DNA of 64,000 bases from Bacillota bacterium (GCA_009779975.1 WRAY01000004.1:1-64000); one strand, 5' to 3'. Positions 46,361 to 54,859 are shown, numbered from the stretch's first letter. Translations and numbers: made by a program. Notes: generated by a model not told the origin, from the sequence alone.

Positions 46361-46436
46361 GGGAGCATAGCTCAGTTGGGAGAGCATCTGCCTTACAAGC
46401 AGGGGGTCGGCGGTTCGAGCCCGTCTGCTCCCACCA
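46361..46436 (+). tRNA. tRNA-Val (UAC)
   Basis: 76 nt with encoded CCA. Acceptor GGGAGCA pairs with TGCTCCC; the D arm is GCTC-AGTTGGGA-GAGC; the anticodon loop CTTACAA gives UAC; the T arm contains GGTTCGAGCCC. Confidence 0.97.
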
Positions 46437-46542
46437 AACCCTTGCAAAAGGTGGCTAGTCGATGGAGTGCTGGCAAATCTTTTTGTTCGTAAATAATGAA
46501 TTACTTACTCCACCAATGTGTCGACATTCATATATCGACAGC

Positions 46543-46617
46543 AAAAAAGTGAAAGATTGAATAAGTGAATAAATGAGAGGATACTTAATGCCGCTAACTT
46601 ATTCACCTATTTAATTT
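46543..46617. repeat. Heptamer inverted repeat between the tRNAs
   Basis: AAGTGAA AGATTGA ATAAGTG AATAAATG on the left and AACTTATTCACCTATTTAAT on the right. GAATAAGTGAATA and TTATTCAC words pair. It sits inside the presumed tRNA transcript. Confidence 0.65.
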
Positions 46618-46637
46618 GATTGCTTCAAATTGACCAT

Positions 46638-46712
46638 GCGGAAGTAGCTCAGTGGTAGAGCGATGCCTTGCCAAGGCATAGGTCGCGAGTTCGACCCTCG
46701 TCTTCCGCTCCA
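46638..46712 (+). tRNA. tRNA-Gly (GCC)
   Basis: 75 nt with encoded CCA. Acceptor GCGGAAG pairs with CTTCCGC; the anticodon loop TTGCCAA gives GCC; the T arm contains AGTTCGACCCT. Confidence 0.97.
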
Positions 46713-46714
46713 TT

Positions 46715-46751
46715 TTAAAAAACCATGCTATATTTAGTGTGGTTTTTTGTT
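46715..46751 (+). terminator. Terminator of the tRNA pair
   Basis: AAAAAACCAT and GTGGTTTTTT form a stem around an A/T loop, ending in a T-run. Confidence 0.8.
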
Positions 46752-46899
46752 ATATCCTAGTAAAAATAGATGATGATAAGCGGATATTGGATATTTCAAA
46801 CATTTAAATAAATTTGTTATTTAATGTCAAAAACATTGAGAATTAATTACATTTATTGGTAGTATTTAAAAATTTTTAAGAGCAACTGATTTGTTTCGA

Positions 46900-46928
46900 T
46901 TGACAGATATACTAAGGTATATTATAAT
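46900..46928 (+). promoter_or_regulatory. Perfect consensus promoter with embedded palindrome
   Basis: TTGACA (46900-46905), 17-bp spacer, TATAAT (46923-46928), exact consensus. The spacer is filled by ATATACTAAGGTATAT (46907-46922), an inverted repeat TATAC-N4-GTATA that a regulator could cover. The matching TATACTAAAGTATA lies upstream of the ABC genes (50995). Confidence 0.85.
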
Positions 46929-47009
46929 ACAATTAATACTGGGAGATTATTATAAACAGACTTTAAATTGTTTGCTTAAAATTTTCTAACATGGTAAAAT
47001 AATAAAAGT

Positions 47010-47047
47010 AAGGTGTAAGGAGGGGACTTATAAGATTTTTGCACCTT
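47010..47047 (+). promoter_or_regulatory. Leader hairpin holding a strong anti-16S sequence
   Basis: AAGGTG (47010-47015) and CACCTT (47042-47047) can pair around a loop with AAGGAGGGG (47017-47025). This strong Shine-Dalgarno word lies about 40 bp before the ATG at 47064, too far to serve it, and TAA closes the frame in between. It could be a control element or a relic. Confidence 0.4.
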
Positions 47048-47063
47048 TTCTTATTTCTTCTCC

Positions 47064-47756
47064 ATGAGCGAAAACAAAAAAAATAAAAAATCAACAAGAT
47101 ATAGTCGAATTTTGCTTTTACTTGCAAAAATCTTTCTTTTGCTTATATGGTTTGTTATTCCTCCGAAATATCACTATGAAGAAGGACTTAAAAAAAAGCC
47201 GGAAATAGAAAAAAGAGCAATGGTTGTTTGCAATCACAATAATTACTCGATAGACGGCTTTTTGATGTATTTGATATGGTTTCAAAGAAATATTTTTCCG
47301 CTTGTCACGAAAGTTTTTTTTGACAGAAAAAAATCGCTTTGGGCGTGGTATACTAGGAATGTCGGGGCAATTCGTATTGGACCCGATGTTGACAACCTAG
47401 CCTCGCCGTTTGAAAAAGTAAAGGATTATTTTGAACTTGAAAGAGTGATTTGTGCAATGCCTGAGGGCGGAGTGAACACAACAGGCGGCAAAATGCTCCC
47501 ATTCAAATCAGGACTTTTTTTAATGGCGTTTAATGCAAATGCTCCCATATACCCAACATATATCGGGCGATTGAAATTATTCAAAAGAACTCATATCTAT
47601 GTCGGAAATCCGATAACCCCGGAGATAGCAAAAGAAGAAAGTGAAAGAACAGGCGAAAAACCGGTTGACGCATTCATGCAACTAACAAGAAAAACAATGG
47701 ATAAGTTTGAGAATGAATACTTTGATTTAATTGAAAAAATAAAAACAAAAAAATAA
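47064..47756 (+). CDS. PlsC-like acyltransferase, 2
   Basis: 230 residues. A hydrophobic segment near 15-31 (ILLLLAKIFLLLIWFVIP) suggests membrane association. Acyltransferase motif I is NHNNYSIDG near residue 57; motif III is PEGGVNTTG; motif IV APIYPTYIG. Likely acylates a lysophospholipid or glycerol phosphate. It precedes a FakA-DegV fusion by 55 bp, so both probably act on the use of fatty acids for phospholipids. The promoter at 46900 is full consensus with a long leader. The start ATG has no adjacent ribosome site. Confidence 0.87.
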   Translation: MSENKKNKKSTRYSRILLLLAKIFLLLIWFVIPPKYHYEEGLKKKPEIEKRAMVVCNHNNYSIDGFLMYLIWFQRNIFPLVTKVFFDRKKSLWAWYTRNVGAIRIGPDVDNLASPFEKVKDYFELERVICAMPEGGVNTTGGKMLPFKSGLFLMAFNANAPIYPTYIGRLKLFKRTHIYVGNPITPEIAKEESERTGEKPVDAFMQLTRKTMDKFENEYFDLIEKIKTKK

Positions 47757-47811
47757 CAACAACTATGATATGCATTATTAATTATGCATTTCTTAAGAAC
47801 GGAGAAATCAA

Positions 47812-49674
47812 ATGAGAATTGGAATGAAAATTGACGGAGTTTTATTAAGAGGCTTATTGATAAGCGGCTTTCATAACTTGTGCAACAGCGTTGAATACCT
47901 CAACGATATTAATGTCTTTCCGGTGTCTGACGGCGACACCGGAACAAACATGAAAAGAACTTTCGAAGCGGGCATTAACGCAATGGTTGGAAGTGCATCT
48001 TTTTCTAAAGTTTTTTCATCTTTTGTTGAAGGAATGCTCTTAGGTTCGCGAGGTAATTCTGGGCTGATTTTGTCGCAGTATTGCTTTGGTCTTTATGAAT
48101 CAATAAAAGGCAAGGACAATATCTCCGCACTAGAGTTATGTGATGCGCTCATGGATGCTTATGATGCAGCCTATAAAGCGCTCTTAAAGCCGGTTGAGGG
48201 AACAATCTTGACCGTTATGCTTGAAAGTGCGAAAAAAACAAAAACCAGAATTGACAAAGATACATCTTTTGAAAATTTCTTTGACATCTTTTCTGCTGAA
48301 ATTTATTCAAGTTTACAGCAAACAACCGCAATGCTGAAAGTCCTTCGTGAAAACGGAGTAGTCGACAGCGGAGCGGCTGGTTTTTATTTGATTTTTGACG
48401 GAATCAGAAAAGGGATTTATGGTAACAACTTAGGGGGGGCAACGCTTCCGTCATATTCACAAGCACCCTCAAAAGTCAAAAAAATAACTAGGGAGGAGTT
48501 GAAATTCCGCTATTGCACCGAGTTTACTTTGAAATTGGAAAAATCCTATGACAGAGAAGAGATTGTTGATTTGCTCAAAGACAAAGGCGACTCAATCGTT
48601 ATCGCTGAAAACGGCGGAATTTTGAAAGTTCATATTCACACCAATGATTCACAAAGCGTTTTAGACGAATTCAAAAGTTTCGGCGGATTTATTGAAACAA
48701 AAATTGACGATATGGCTGAGCAGCAAAAATCAGACTACTCTTATGCAATAATCGGCGATATCACATGCGACTTGAGCGAGAATGTCAGAAAAAGATTTGG
48801 AGTTGACGGCTATATCAAAGGTCACATGACAATTCCTGACGGTAGTGAGATTATTTCAACTCTTGACTGGAGTTATATGCCTTCTGAAGAATTCTACACT
48901 CATCTAAAGGCAAACTCAAAAAAATATAAAACTGCCCCTGCAAGCGTTGGTGAAATTGTCCGTTATGGCGAACAATTCTTGCAAAATGGTAAAGACCTTT
49001 TGATGATTTCAATCTCGTCAAAACTCAGCGTGTCCTACAATCTTATGTTAAACGCTGCAAAACTTCTTGAGGAGAAATACCCCGATAGAAAAGTTTTAGT
49101 AATTGACTCAAAAAAATATTCGGTTGGAGTTGGGCAACTAATTTTAAAAGCATGTCAGTTAAGAAAAGAGGGAATGTCAATTGAGGAAAACGCTAAAGAA
49201 CTTGAATTAATCAAACATACAATCCACCAAATGGGGACAATGGATGACTTGTTCTTTGTTGCCTCAAAAGGACGAATTTCAAACGCAAAAGCGTTTTTAG
49301 GAACACTGATAAAAATTAAAACTCTCGGAGATTTTGATGCGGACGGAATGGTCAGCGTTATTGGTAAAATAAAAGGAAAAGGGCATGAAAGAGCCTATAA
49401 AGTGATTATTGAATACATCAAAAACACAATAGTTAACCCGAAAGAGCAAATAATCATAGTTGCAAATTCTCAAAGAGGCGAGCAAGCGAGAGTCTTAAAA
49501 GCGCTCATTGAAGAACATATTGCCCCCAAAGAAGTAATTCTTTCCGACATCTATCCCGCAACAGGAATAAACGCAGGTCCCGGACTTGTTGCCGCCTACT
49601 ACTTTGGAACTCCGATAACAGACTTGAAGAATGAAAGAGAAATCATGGATTCACTAATGAAAGGAATGAAGTAG
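47812..49674 (+). CDS. FakA-type DAK2 kinase fused to a DegV fatty-acid-binding domain
   Basis: 620 residues. The N-terminal DhaL/DAK2 kinase domain (1 to about 205) has NVFPVSDGDTGTNM (metal/ATP site), GSRGNSGLILSQ and LKPVEGTILTVM. A FakA middle segment follows (YCTEF near 233, then LKVHIHTND). From about 305 on comes a DegV/FakB-like domain (YAIIGDITCDLS, MISISSKLSVSYN, ASKGRISNAKAF) ending in INAGPGLVAAYY. In staphylococci FakA (kinase) and FakB (acyl carrier, DegV fold) are separate and make acyl-phosphate from free fatty acids; here both seem joined. Ribosome site ACGGAGAAA. A stress-linked DegV role is possible instead. Confidence 0.9.
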   Translation: MRIGMKIDGVLLRGLLISGFHNLCNSVEYLNDINVFPVSDGDTGTNMKRTFEAGINAMVGSASFSKVFSSFVEGMLLGSRGNSGLILSQYCFGLYESIKGKDNISALELCDALMDAYDAAYKALLKPVEGTILTVMLESAKKTKTRIDKDTSFENFFDIFSAEIYSSLQQTTAMLKVLRENGVVDSGAAGFYLIFDGIRKGIYGNNLGGATLPSYSQAPSKVKKITREELKFRYCTEFTLKLEKSYDREEIVDLLKDKGDSIVIAENGGILKVHIHTNDSQSVLDEFKSFGGFIETKIDDMAEQQKSDYSYAIIGDITCDLSENVRKRFGVDGYIKGHMTIPDGSEIISTLDWSYMPSEEFYTHLKANSKKYKTAPASVGEIVRYGEQFLQNGKDLLMISISSKLSVSYNLMLNAAKLLEEKYPDRKVLVIDSKKYSVGVGQLILKACQLRKEGMSIEENAKELELIKHTIHQMGTMDDLFFVASKGRISNAKAFLGTLIKIKTLGDFDADGMVSVIGKIKGKGHERAYKVIIEYIKNTIVNPKEQIIIVANSQRGEQARVLKALIEEHIAPKEVILSDIYPATGINAGPGLVAAYYFGTPITDLKNEREIMDSLMKGMK

Positions 49675-49676
49675 GG

Positions 49677-49745
49677 GATGGTGATTGGTGTTTAATAAAT
49701 TAAACTTATCCAACCACTAAACATCAATCGCCAATCACTAAAATA
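49677..49745. repeat. Heptamer inverted repeat (GGTGATT family)
   Basis: GGTGATTGGTGTTTAATAAA on the left, CCAACCACTAAACATCAATC then GCCAATCACTAA on the right. It ends 5 bp before the next ATG, which lacks a ribosome site. Confidence 0.85.
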
Positions 49746-49749
49746 ACAA

Positions 49750-50763
49750 ATGATGAATTTAACAAGCACTCTCTCTCAAACAGGATGGATAATTCTTGGA
49801 ACTGCTCTCGGATTTATGGTGTTTGCCGGGCTGTTTTTGATATGTTTAACTGCTTTTATTATTTTTAGAAAAACTCTCTACAGAAGTCCGAAAAAACCTC
49901 GCAAAAGGGAATACTCCGTTCACAAATTTCATGCTTCGACCGAAGAAAAAATGGCTGCTCCCAGAAAGATGTTTGATGAGGGAACTTTGTGGGCAGAGCA
50001 GTTTAGTGACATTACGGATGATTTGCATATCGTTAACGATAACTTAAATTTATATGGTCAATACATCAATTTTGGATTTGACAAATGTGCTGTTATCATT
50101 CAAGGAAGGACAGAGTCGCTTTTATATTCATATTATTTTGCAGAAGTTTACGCAAAAAACGACTATAATATTTTGGTAATAGATACTCGTGCACATGGCT
50201 TGAGCGACGGAAAATTCGTCACTGCTGGTGTTTTGGAATATCGTGATGTTATCAAGTGGATAGAACTGGTCAAAGACAAATATTTTATTAACTCTTTTGT
50301 AATTCACGGCATATGCATCGGAGCCGCAAACGCAATATATGCCTATAGTGAAATGAAAGCAAAAAATGACGAAAACAGCAGGCTCATCAAAAAAGTTGTT
50401 CTCGACGGAACATATTCAAGTTATTTTGAAATTTTTTCTCGGCATCACAAAGAAAGAAAAAAACCGGTTTTTCCTTTTGTCCAGTTGATATTTTTCTATC
50501 TATATTTAGCAACCGGGGCAAGATTGTTAAAAAAAATACCTTTAAAAGAAATCGCCAATCTGGATATCCCGACACTTTTTATCTACAGCAAAGAAGATAT
50601 CTATTGCACGCCGGAAAAAAACAAACAATTATTTGATGCATGTTCCTCGCATGACAAAGAAATCCGCATCTTCCCAAAAGGCAGACACTCCCATGTCCGC
50701 ATAAACCAACCCGAAGACTATGACCAAACAATAGATGAATTTTTAAAAAAATATCAAGAGTGA
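49750..50763 (+). CDS. Membrane-anchored alpha/beta hydrolase with Cys in the nucleophile elbow
   Basis: 337 residues. One N-terminal span (about 13-38) anchors it, with the catalytic part probably outside. The fold is recognisable: an oxyanion-type NILVIDTRAHGLSDG, the elbow HGICIGAANA (about 180), Asp in YSKEDIYCTPEKN and His in KGRHSHVR. The elbow is G-x-C-x-G, where most relatives have G-x-S-x-G, so Cys replaces the catalytic Ser as in dienelactone hydrolase. Substrate unknown. A terminator hairpin follows. Confidence 0.85.
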   Translation: MMNLTSTLSQTGWIILGTALGFMVFAGLFLICLTAFIIFRKTLYRSPKKPRKREYSVHKFHASTEEKMAAPRKMFDEGTLWAEQFSDITDDLHIVNDNLNLYGQYINFGFDKCAVIIQGRTESLLYSYYFAEVYAKNDYNILVIDTRAHGLSDGKFVTAGVLEYRDVIKWIELVKDKYFINSFVIHGICIGAANAIYAYSEMKAKNDENSRLIKKVVLDGTYSSYFEIFSRHHKERKKPVFPFVQLIFFYLYLATGARLLKKIPLKEIANLDIPTLFIYSKEDIYCTPEKNKQLFDACSSHDKEIRIFPKGRHSHVRINQPEDYDQTIDEFLKKYQE

Positions 50764-50769
50764 AAAAAA

Positions 50770-50812
50770 GAAAATAGGTTAGTTGGCTAAAAATAACCAA
50801 CGACCTATTTTC
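50770..50812 (+). terminator. Terminator after the hydrolase gene
   Basis: GAAAATAGGT-TAGTTGG and CCAACGACCTATTTTC form an imperfect stem around CTAAAAATAA, then TTTATT. Confidence 0.7.
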
Positions 50813-50890
50813 GTTTATTGCTTAGTTGCTGCACAATAAGAGAAAATTAAAGAAAAAATATTCTTTTTTCCGTTCTCTATAGTTTTTGAC

Positions 50891-50919
50891 TTGCATTATA
50901 TATTTTTTTTATATATAAT
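50891..50919 (+). promoter_or_regulatory. Sigma-A promoter of the ABC transporter genes
   Basis: TTGCAT (50891-50896), 17-bp spacer, TATAAT (50914-50919). It leaves a leader of about 210 nt that includes the palindrome at 50995 and a heptamer repeat. Confidence 0.65.
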
Positions 50920-50994
50920 TAATATTAACAGGTAAAATTTTGTCGAAAGAGTGAGAAATTTGAATTTTATAGATTTTAAAAACAACTTAAAGAG

Positions 50995-51008
50995 TATACT
51001 AAAGTATA
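50995..51008. promoter_or_regulatory. Candidate operator TATACTAAAGTATA
   Basis: Inverted repeat TATAC-N4-GTATA, differing at one base from TATACTAAGGTATA in the promoter at 46908. Same spacing and same TAA(A/G) centre. Confidence 0.5.
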
Positions 51009-51020
51009 GTAGGGAGAAGG

Positions 51021-51128
51021 AATAAGTGAAATGTGAAAGATGAAAATGAAAAGTAAGGTTTGATTCTATACAAATCGACAAAATAATTCGGCAATATTTT
51101 TCACTTTTCAACATTTACTTTTTACTTT
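51021..51128. repeat. Heptamer inverted repeat (AGTGAAA family)
   Basis: AAGTGAA ATGTGAA AGATGAA AATGAAA AGTAAGG on the left; TTTTTCACTTTTCAACATTT then ACTTTTTACTTTT on the right, ending 10 bp before the next ATG. No ribosome site is visible for that ATG. Confidence 0.75.
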
Positions 51129-51138
51129 TAAAAAAACT

Positions 51139-51996
51139 ATGTTAAAAGTTAAAAACCTTTTTAAGGTTTATAAAAATGCAAAATACATATCAGCAAGAAA
51201 TGTCTCCTTTGAGGTCAAAGAGGGCGAGATTTTTGGATTTCTTGGTGTTAACGGTGCAGGGAAGTCAACGACTATCAAATGCATAACGGGCATTATTCCT
51301 TTCACTGCCGGCAAAATTGAAGTTTGCGGTCATGACATAAAAGAAGAGCCGTTTGATGCAAAACGCAGTTTTGGTTTTGTTCCTGACAATCATGCGGTCT
51401 ATGACAAGTTGACAGGCAGTGAATACATTAGTTATATCGCAAGTATCTACAAAGTTCCTGTGGAAGAATATCAAAAACGCTTCGATACTCTTGTTGAAAA
51501 ATTCAACCTTAAAAATGCAATAAACAATCAAATAATGTCGTATTCACATGGCATGAAACAAAAAATATCAATCATCGGGGCATTAATTCATGAACCGAAA
51601 CTTTGGATATTGGATGAGCCTATGGTAGGACTTGACCCTCAATCGATTCTAGATGTTAAAAACTACATGAAGGAATATGCTGAAAGCGGCAATTCCGTCA
51701 TCTTTTCTTCCCACAACCTAGACACTGTCGAAAAACTTTGTGACAGAGCCCTAATCATTCACGGCGGAACTGTTATTGCCTTGATTGATTTAAAAGAATA
51801 TCAAAAGAAAGGAATTAGTTTAGAAGACGAGTTCATGAGATTAACAAAAGAAGCCAGTAAAGAAATCGACAAAGTTAGGGCAGACTTGCTTAAGCAAGAA
51901 GAAGAACTCGCCAAAAAAATGGGCAAAAGAAAAGCCGGAAAAGCAATGCAGAAAAAAATAAGAGAAGAAGTCTTTGCGCAAATGGAAATGAACTAG
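51139..51996 (+). CDS. ABC transporter ATP-binding protein
   Basis: 285 residues. Walker A GVNGAGKST (near residue 37), Q-loop region FGFVPDNHAVYDKL, signature YSHGMKQK (the usual LSGGQ is replaced by SHGMK, common in this exporter subfamily), Walker B LWILDEPMVGLDP, H-loop SSHNLD. A charged helical C-terminal extension (about 235-285) is unusual. It pairs with the permease 70 bp downstream to form an exporter; the substrate cannot be told from sequence. Confidence 0.95.
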   Translation: MLKVKNLFKVYKNAKYISARNVSFEVKEGEIFGFLGVNGAGKSTTIKCITGIIPFTAGKIEVCGHDIKEEPFDAKRSFGFVPDNHAVYDKLTGSEYISYIASIYKVPVEEYQKRFDTLVEKFNLKNAINNQIMSYSHGMKQKISIIGALIHEPKLWILDEPMVGLDPQSILDVKNYMKEYAESGNSVIFSSHNLDTVEKLCDRALIIHGGTVIALIDLKEYQKKGISLEDEFMRLTKEASKEIDKVRADLLKQEEELAKKMGKRKAGKAMQKKIREEVFAQMEMN

Positions 51997-52066
51997 TGGT
52001 CGGTGAATGTTAAATTTTTTAACCGCCAACCATTAGCCATCGACCGCCAACCATTGACTACCAACC
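51994..52066. repeat. Heptamer inverted repeat between the ABC genes
   Basis: GTGGTCGGTGAATGTTAAAT on the left; AACCGCCAACCATTAGCCAT then CGACCGCCAACCATTGAC on the right. 7-bp steps (ACCGCCA ACCATTA) are visible; the permease ATG follows with no ribosome site. Confidence 0.75.
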
Positions 52067-52067
52067 T

Positions 52068-53768
52068 ATGGATACAATCTGGACATTAATAAAACTTCAA
52101 TTCAGGGCAGGTGCGAGAATTGCTCGCGAAAAAAGCCCTGCCAGAACAGCCCTAAAATGGTTAATCATCATAGCGGTTGCGTCTGTCCTTATGGGCGGAC
52201 TTATTGCAGTTTACTACATGCTTTCAAATCAATTCACCATTATTGAAGGCGGTGTTGATTTGCTTAATGAATTTTTGACATTCACTCTTGCCGCTTTTAT
52301 GGCGATTCAAACGCTGTTTCTAATCCCTCTTCTAATCAAAGTTCTCGACATAAATAACGACAGGGAATTGTTATTAAAACTTCCATTATCATCTCGTCAA
52401 ATTTTTATCTCAAAATTATTAGTTGCCTATTCATTTGAATTGCTGTTTACTCTTGTTATATTAGGACCGCTTCTTATTGCATATGGTGCAGTGGCTTCTA
52501 TGGCGTGGTGGTTCTTTGTTTTTGCAATTCCTCTATTTATTATTTTCGTTCCTGTATTTCCGTTCTTTTTGACAATACTCTTGTTGTTTCCGATAATAAA
52601 ACTTGTTCAATTTTTAAAACAAAGAACGGTTATCACTATTTTGGTTTATTTGGGAGCGTTAGTTGGAGGAATTATTCTTTACATGCAGGTTGTTCAAGGA
52701 ATGGTTCATGCTATTGCCTATGACGGCTTTGCAGACACTCTTCAAAATAATGCCGGACAAATTCAAAACATATCAAGATACTTGTTTCCGGCACAACTAT
52801 TTGCGTTCATGGTAAGCGGCGGTGCCGGTTCATTCTTTGGATGGTTTGCAGTTGTTATTGCTGCGTCTGCCATTCTACTCACCGGTGCGTTTTATATCGC
52901 AAATCTCAAATACAAAAAATTCTACATGGAAGAGCATGGGACGATGTCAGGTTTTTCGGCGAAAGGAAAGTATAACGGACTTAATTCCTCGACCGCAGTT
53001 TTGGGAAAAGACAGCCGTAATATCTTCCGCTCCTCAAACTACACTTTCCAATTCCTTCTAATCGTTGCAATTACTCCGCTTCTTATTTTCTTTTCAAACC
53101 GTGTTGCAAACTATGCGGCTTTTCACTCTTTGGCAGAATATGGTCAAGCAAGCATGGCTGGCGATATGGGCTTTGAAATAACACTTTTAATTTCCATCGT
53201 TCTAATTCCGCTTGCATCTGCTTTTGCGGCATCAAACATATCACGGGAAGGTCACAACATCTATCACACAAAACTTATTCCTGTCTCATTCCGAAAACAG
53301 TTGTTCATAAAAGCAGGCATTGTTTTTGTTCCGATTTTTGCGACAACTTTGGTCGGAGTTCTCCTCAGCATGATAACTCATCGCAACATAGGAGGAGGCA
53401 GCATGTATATAGCAGGACTTCAAGGAACAGATGTTTTAGTCCTTTTGGTCATCACAACCTTTATGGCAATAGGCTATATATGTTTGGGAACCTATATTGA
53501 TTTGCGAAAACCGCTGTGCAATCAAATAGGAACAGGAGAATTAACAAAAGCAACAGGACATGCCAATTTCATCATATTACTGGGAACTATTATTGGTTTG
53601 GGCTTTGGTGCAGTAGCGCTTCTTGCCGCATTCGACATTAATATTGTCGACATTTCAAGACAAGGTTTCAGAATATTCCTTCTTATATTCTCAATTGTTT
53701 TTGGCGGCACCTTTGCAGCACTGTTGTTTGTTGACGGTCCGAAAAGATATTATAGATTAGAACAATAG
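52068..53768 (+). CDS. ABC transporter permease
   Basis: 566 residues with about a dozen hydrophobic segments (first LIIIAVASVLMGGLIAVYYML; later FFVFAIPLFIIFVPVFPFFL and ITILVYLGALVGGIILYM). It matches the layout of large ABC-2-type permeases (YtrC/ABC-2 group) encoded next to a lone ATPase. The Arg/Lys-rich N terminus lies in the cytoplasm. Paired with the ATPase at 51139. Substrate unknown. Confidence 0.9.
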   Translation: MDTIWTLIKLQFRAGARIAREKSPARTALKWLIIIAVASVLMGGLIAVYYMLSNQFTIIEGGVDLLNEFLTFTLAAFMAIQTLFLIPLLIKVLDINNDRELLLKLPLSSRQIFISKLLVAYSFELLFTLVILGPLLIAYGAVASMAWWFFVFAIPLFIIFVPVFPFFLTILLLFPIIKLVQFLKQRTVITILVYLGALVGGIILYMQVVQGMVHAIAYDGFADTLQNNAGQIQNISRYLFPAQLFAFMVSGGAGSFFGWFAVVIAASAILLTGAFYIANLKYKKFYMEEHGTMSGFSAKGKYNGLNSSTAVLGKDSRNIFRSSNYTFQFLLIVAITPLLIFFSNRVANYAAFHSLAEYGQASMAGDMGFEITLLISIVLIPLASAFAASNISREGHNIYHTKLIPVSFRKQLFIKAGIVFVPIFATTLVGVLLSMITHRNIGGGSMYIAGLQGTDVLVLLVITTFMAIGYICLGTYIDLRKPLCNQIGTGELTKATGHANFIILLGTIIGLGFGAVALLAAFDINIVDISRQGFRIFLLIFSIVFGGTFAALLFVDGPKRYYRLEQ

Positions 53769-53778
53769 TTGAAAATAA

Positions 53779-53859
53779 TTGTAGGGGACGCCGCCCTCGG
53801 CGTCCCGAAAAAAAGCAGACGATATTATTACGGGACGCCGAGGGCGGCGTCCCCTACAA
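53779..53859. repeat. Perfect inverted REP pair
   Basis: TTGTAGGGGACGCCGCCCTC (left arm start) and GAGGGCGGCGTCCCCTACAA (right arm end) belong to 29-bp arms that are perfectly complementary around a 23-nt loop. In RNA this is a very stable hairpin just after the permease stop, and may act as terminator or mRNA 3' shield. Confidence 0.9.
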
Positions 53860-53913
53860 GGACGAGTTCTTTTGTTTGTAGTTCTAGTTACTACTTATTT
53901 GAAGATATAGACA

Positions 53914-54768
53914 ATGAAAAAAACAATTCTACTATTCTTATTCATACTTCCTGTCATCATCGTTGTGTTGGTCTTTGCCATCGCAGGGGTTGTTGGTCGC
54001 AGGCAAATGGTTGTTCCGGTAGAAAGCGTGGAAATCAACAGGGCAATTTTTGAAGATAGTCCTCAAAAGCATTCGCCGTGGCATGAGCAATATGGAACAA
54101 ACAATCTAATACTAATTGTTTCTCCAGGTGAGGAAATTGAATTTGCAAGATACTTTGTTATCTATCCCGCTGAAGCCTCGCTAAACTTTTCTTTGTTTGA
54201 AATCTCAAACCCCGAGGTTGTCCAAATTAATGAACAAGGAAACATAGTTGTCCTTCAAAACATGCGCTCAACCGACCCGAGAGAGGGGATTGAAATAGTG
54301 GTTGTCGACGGAGCAACAAGATTCTTTTCAGTTTTCATCATCATTGATGTTGATGGAACAAGATTTGATTATTTCGGCTTTGACGGAGATTTGTTCAGAG
54401 AGGGAATAGGGCGTGACTGGGAAGAGTTCGGACTGGAAAACGCAGGTGATTTTGTCAGCATTGATTTTGAAAACCAATTAATAATTGAAAGAAATTTCAT
54501 ACCATATGAATTAGAATATGTAATTCCAATCGCTGCAATTTTAGAACGAGGTTTCAATGTTGCTCCGTTTGATTTGTTGTATGTTATCAATCCTTTAAGA
54601 GAACAGTTTTTGGCGTCATTGACATTTAGTTCAAGCAACAACAACATCTTGAGAATAACAGGCGATGGGTTTGCAGAAGTTCTTGGCACAGGCGAAATGG
54701 AAATAAGAATAACAACAAACTTCCTAAACTCAAATTTTGAGATTGTTGTCAATATAGTGATAATGTAG
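53914..54768 (+). CDS. Exported protein with N-terminal anchor and Ig-like end
   Basis: 284 residues. An N-terminal span (about 5-27, LLFLFILPVIIVVLVFAIAG) without a clear cleavage site anchors it outside. The body is beta-rich and acidic; the end (NNNILRITGDGFAEVLGTG, then EMEIRITT) looks like a bacterial Ig-like group 2 (Big_2) domain. Ligand unknown. It lies 91 bp before the giant lipoprotein and may be its partner. Confidence 0.75.
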   Translation: MKKTILLFLFILPVIIVVLVFAIAGVVGRRQMVVPVESVEINRAIFEDSPQKHSPWHEQYGTNNLILIVSPGEEIEFARYFVIYPAEASLNFSLFEISNPEVVQINEQGNIVVLQNMRSTDPREGIEIVVVDGATRFFSVFIIIDVDGTRFDYFGFDGDLFREGIGRDWEEFGLENAGDFVSIDFENQLIIERNFIPYELEYVIPIAAILERGFNVAPFDLLYVINPLREQFLASLTFSSSNNNILRITGDGFAEVLGTGEMEIRITTNFLNSNFEIVVNIVIM

Positions 54769-54853
54769 CGGTTAGTTGTTGGTGATTAATGGATAATGCA
54801 GGAATTTATTTTTCTTCCGCCAATCACCAACCACCAATCACTAATCACCACAA
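54769..54853. repeat. Heptamer inverted repeat (GGTGATT family)
   Basis: GTTAGTTGTTGGTGATTAAT on the left; CCAATCA CCAACCA CCAATCA CTAATCA CCAC on the right, ending 7 bp before the next ATG, with no ribosome site between. Exact heptad phase over four units. Confidence 0.9.
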
Positions 54854-54859
54854 ATAATC

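Noticed and set aside
46437-46542. Possible third tRNA or small RNA between tRNA-Val and tRNA-Gly
   Set aside because: ACTCCACC and GGTGGCT words suggested stems, but no cloverleaf or consistent fold could be drawn.
53769-54053. 94-codon frame overlapping the exported protein gene
   Set aside because: Starts in the inverted REP pair and overlaps a gene with a good signal anchor in another frame.
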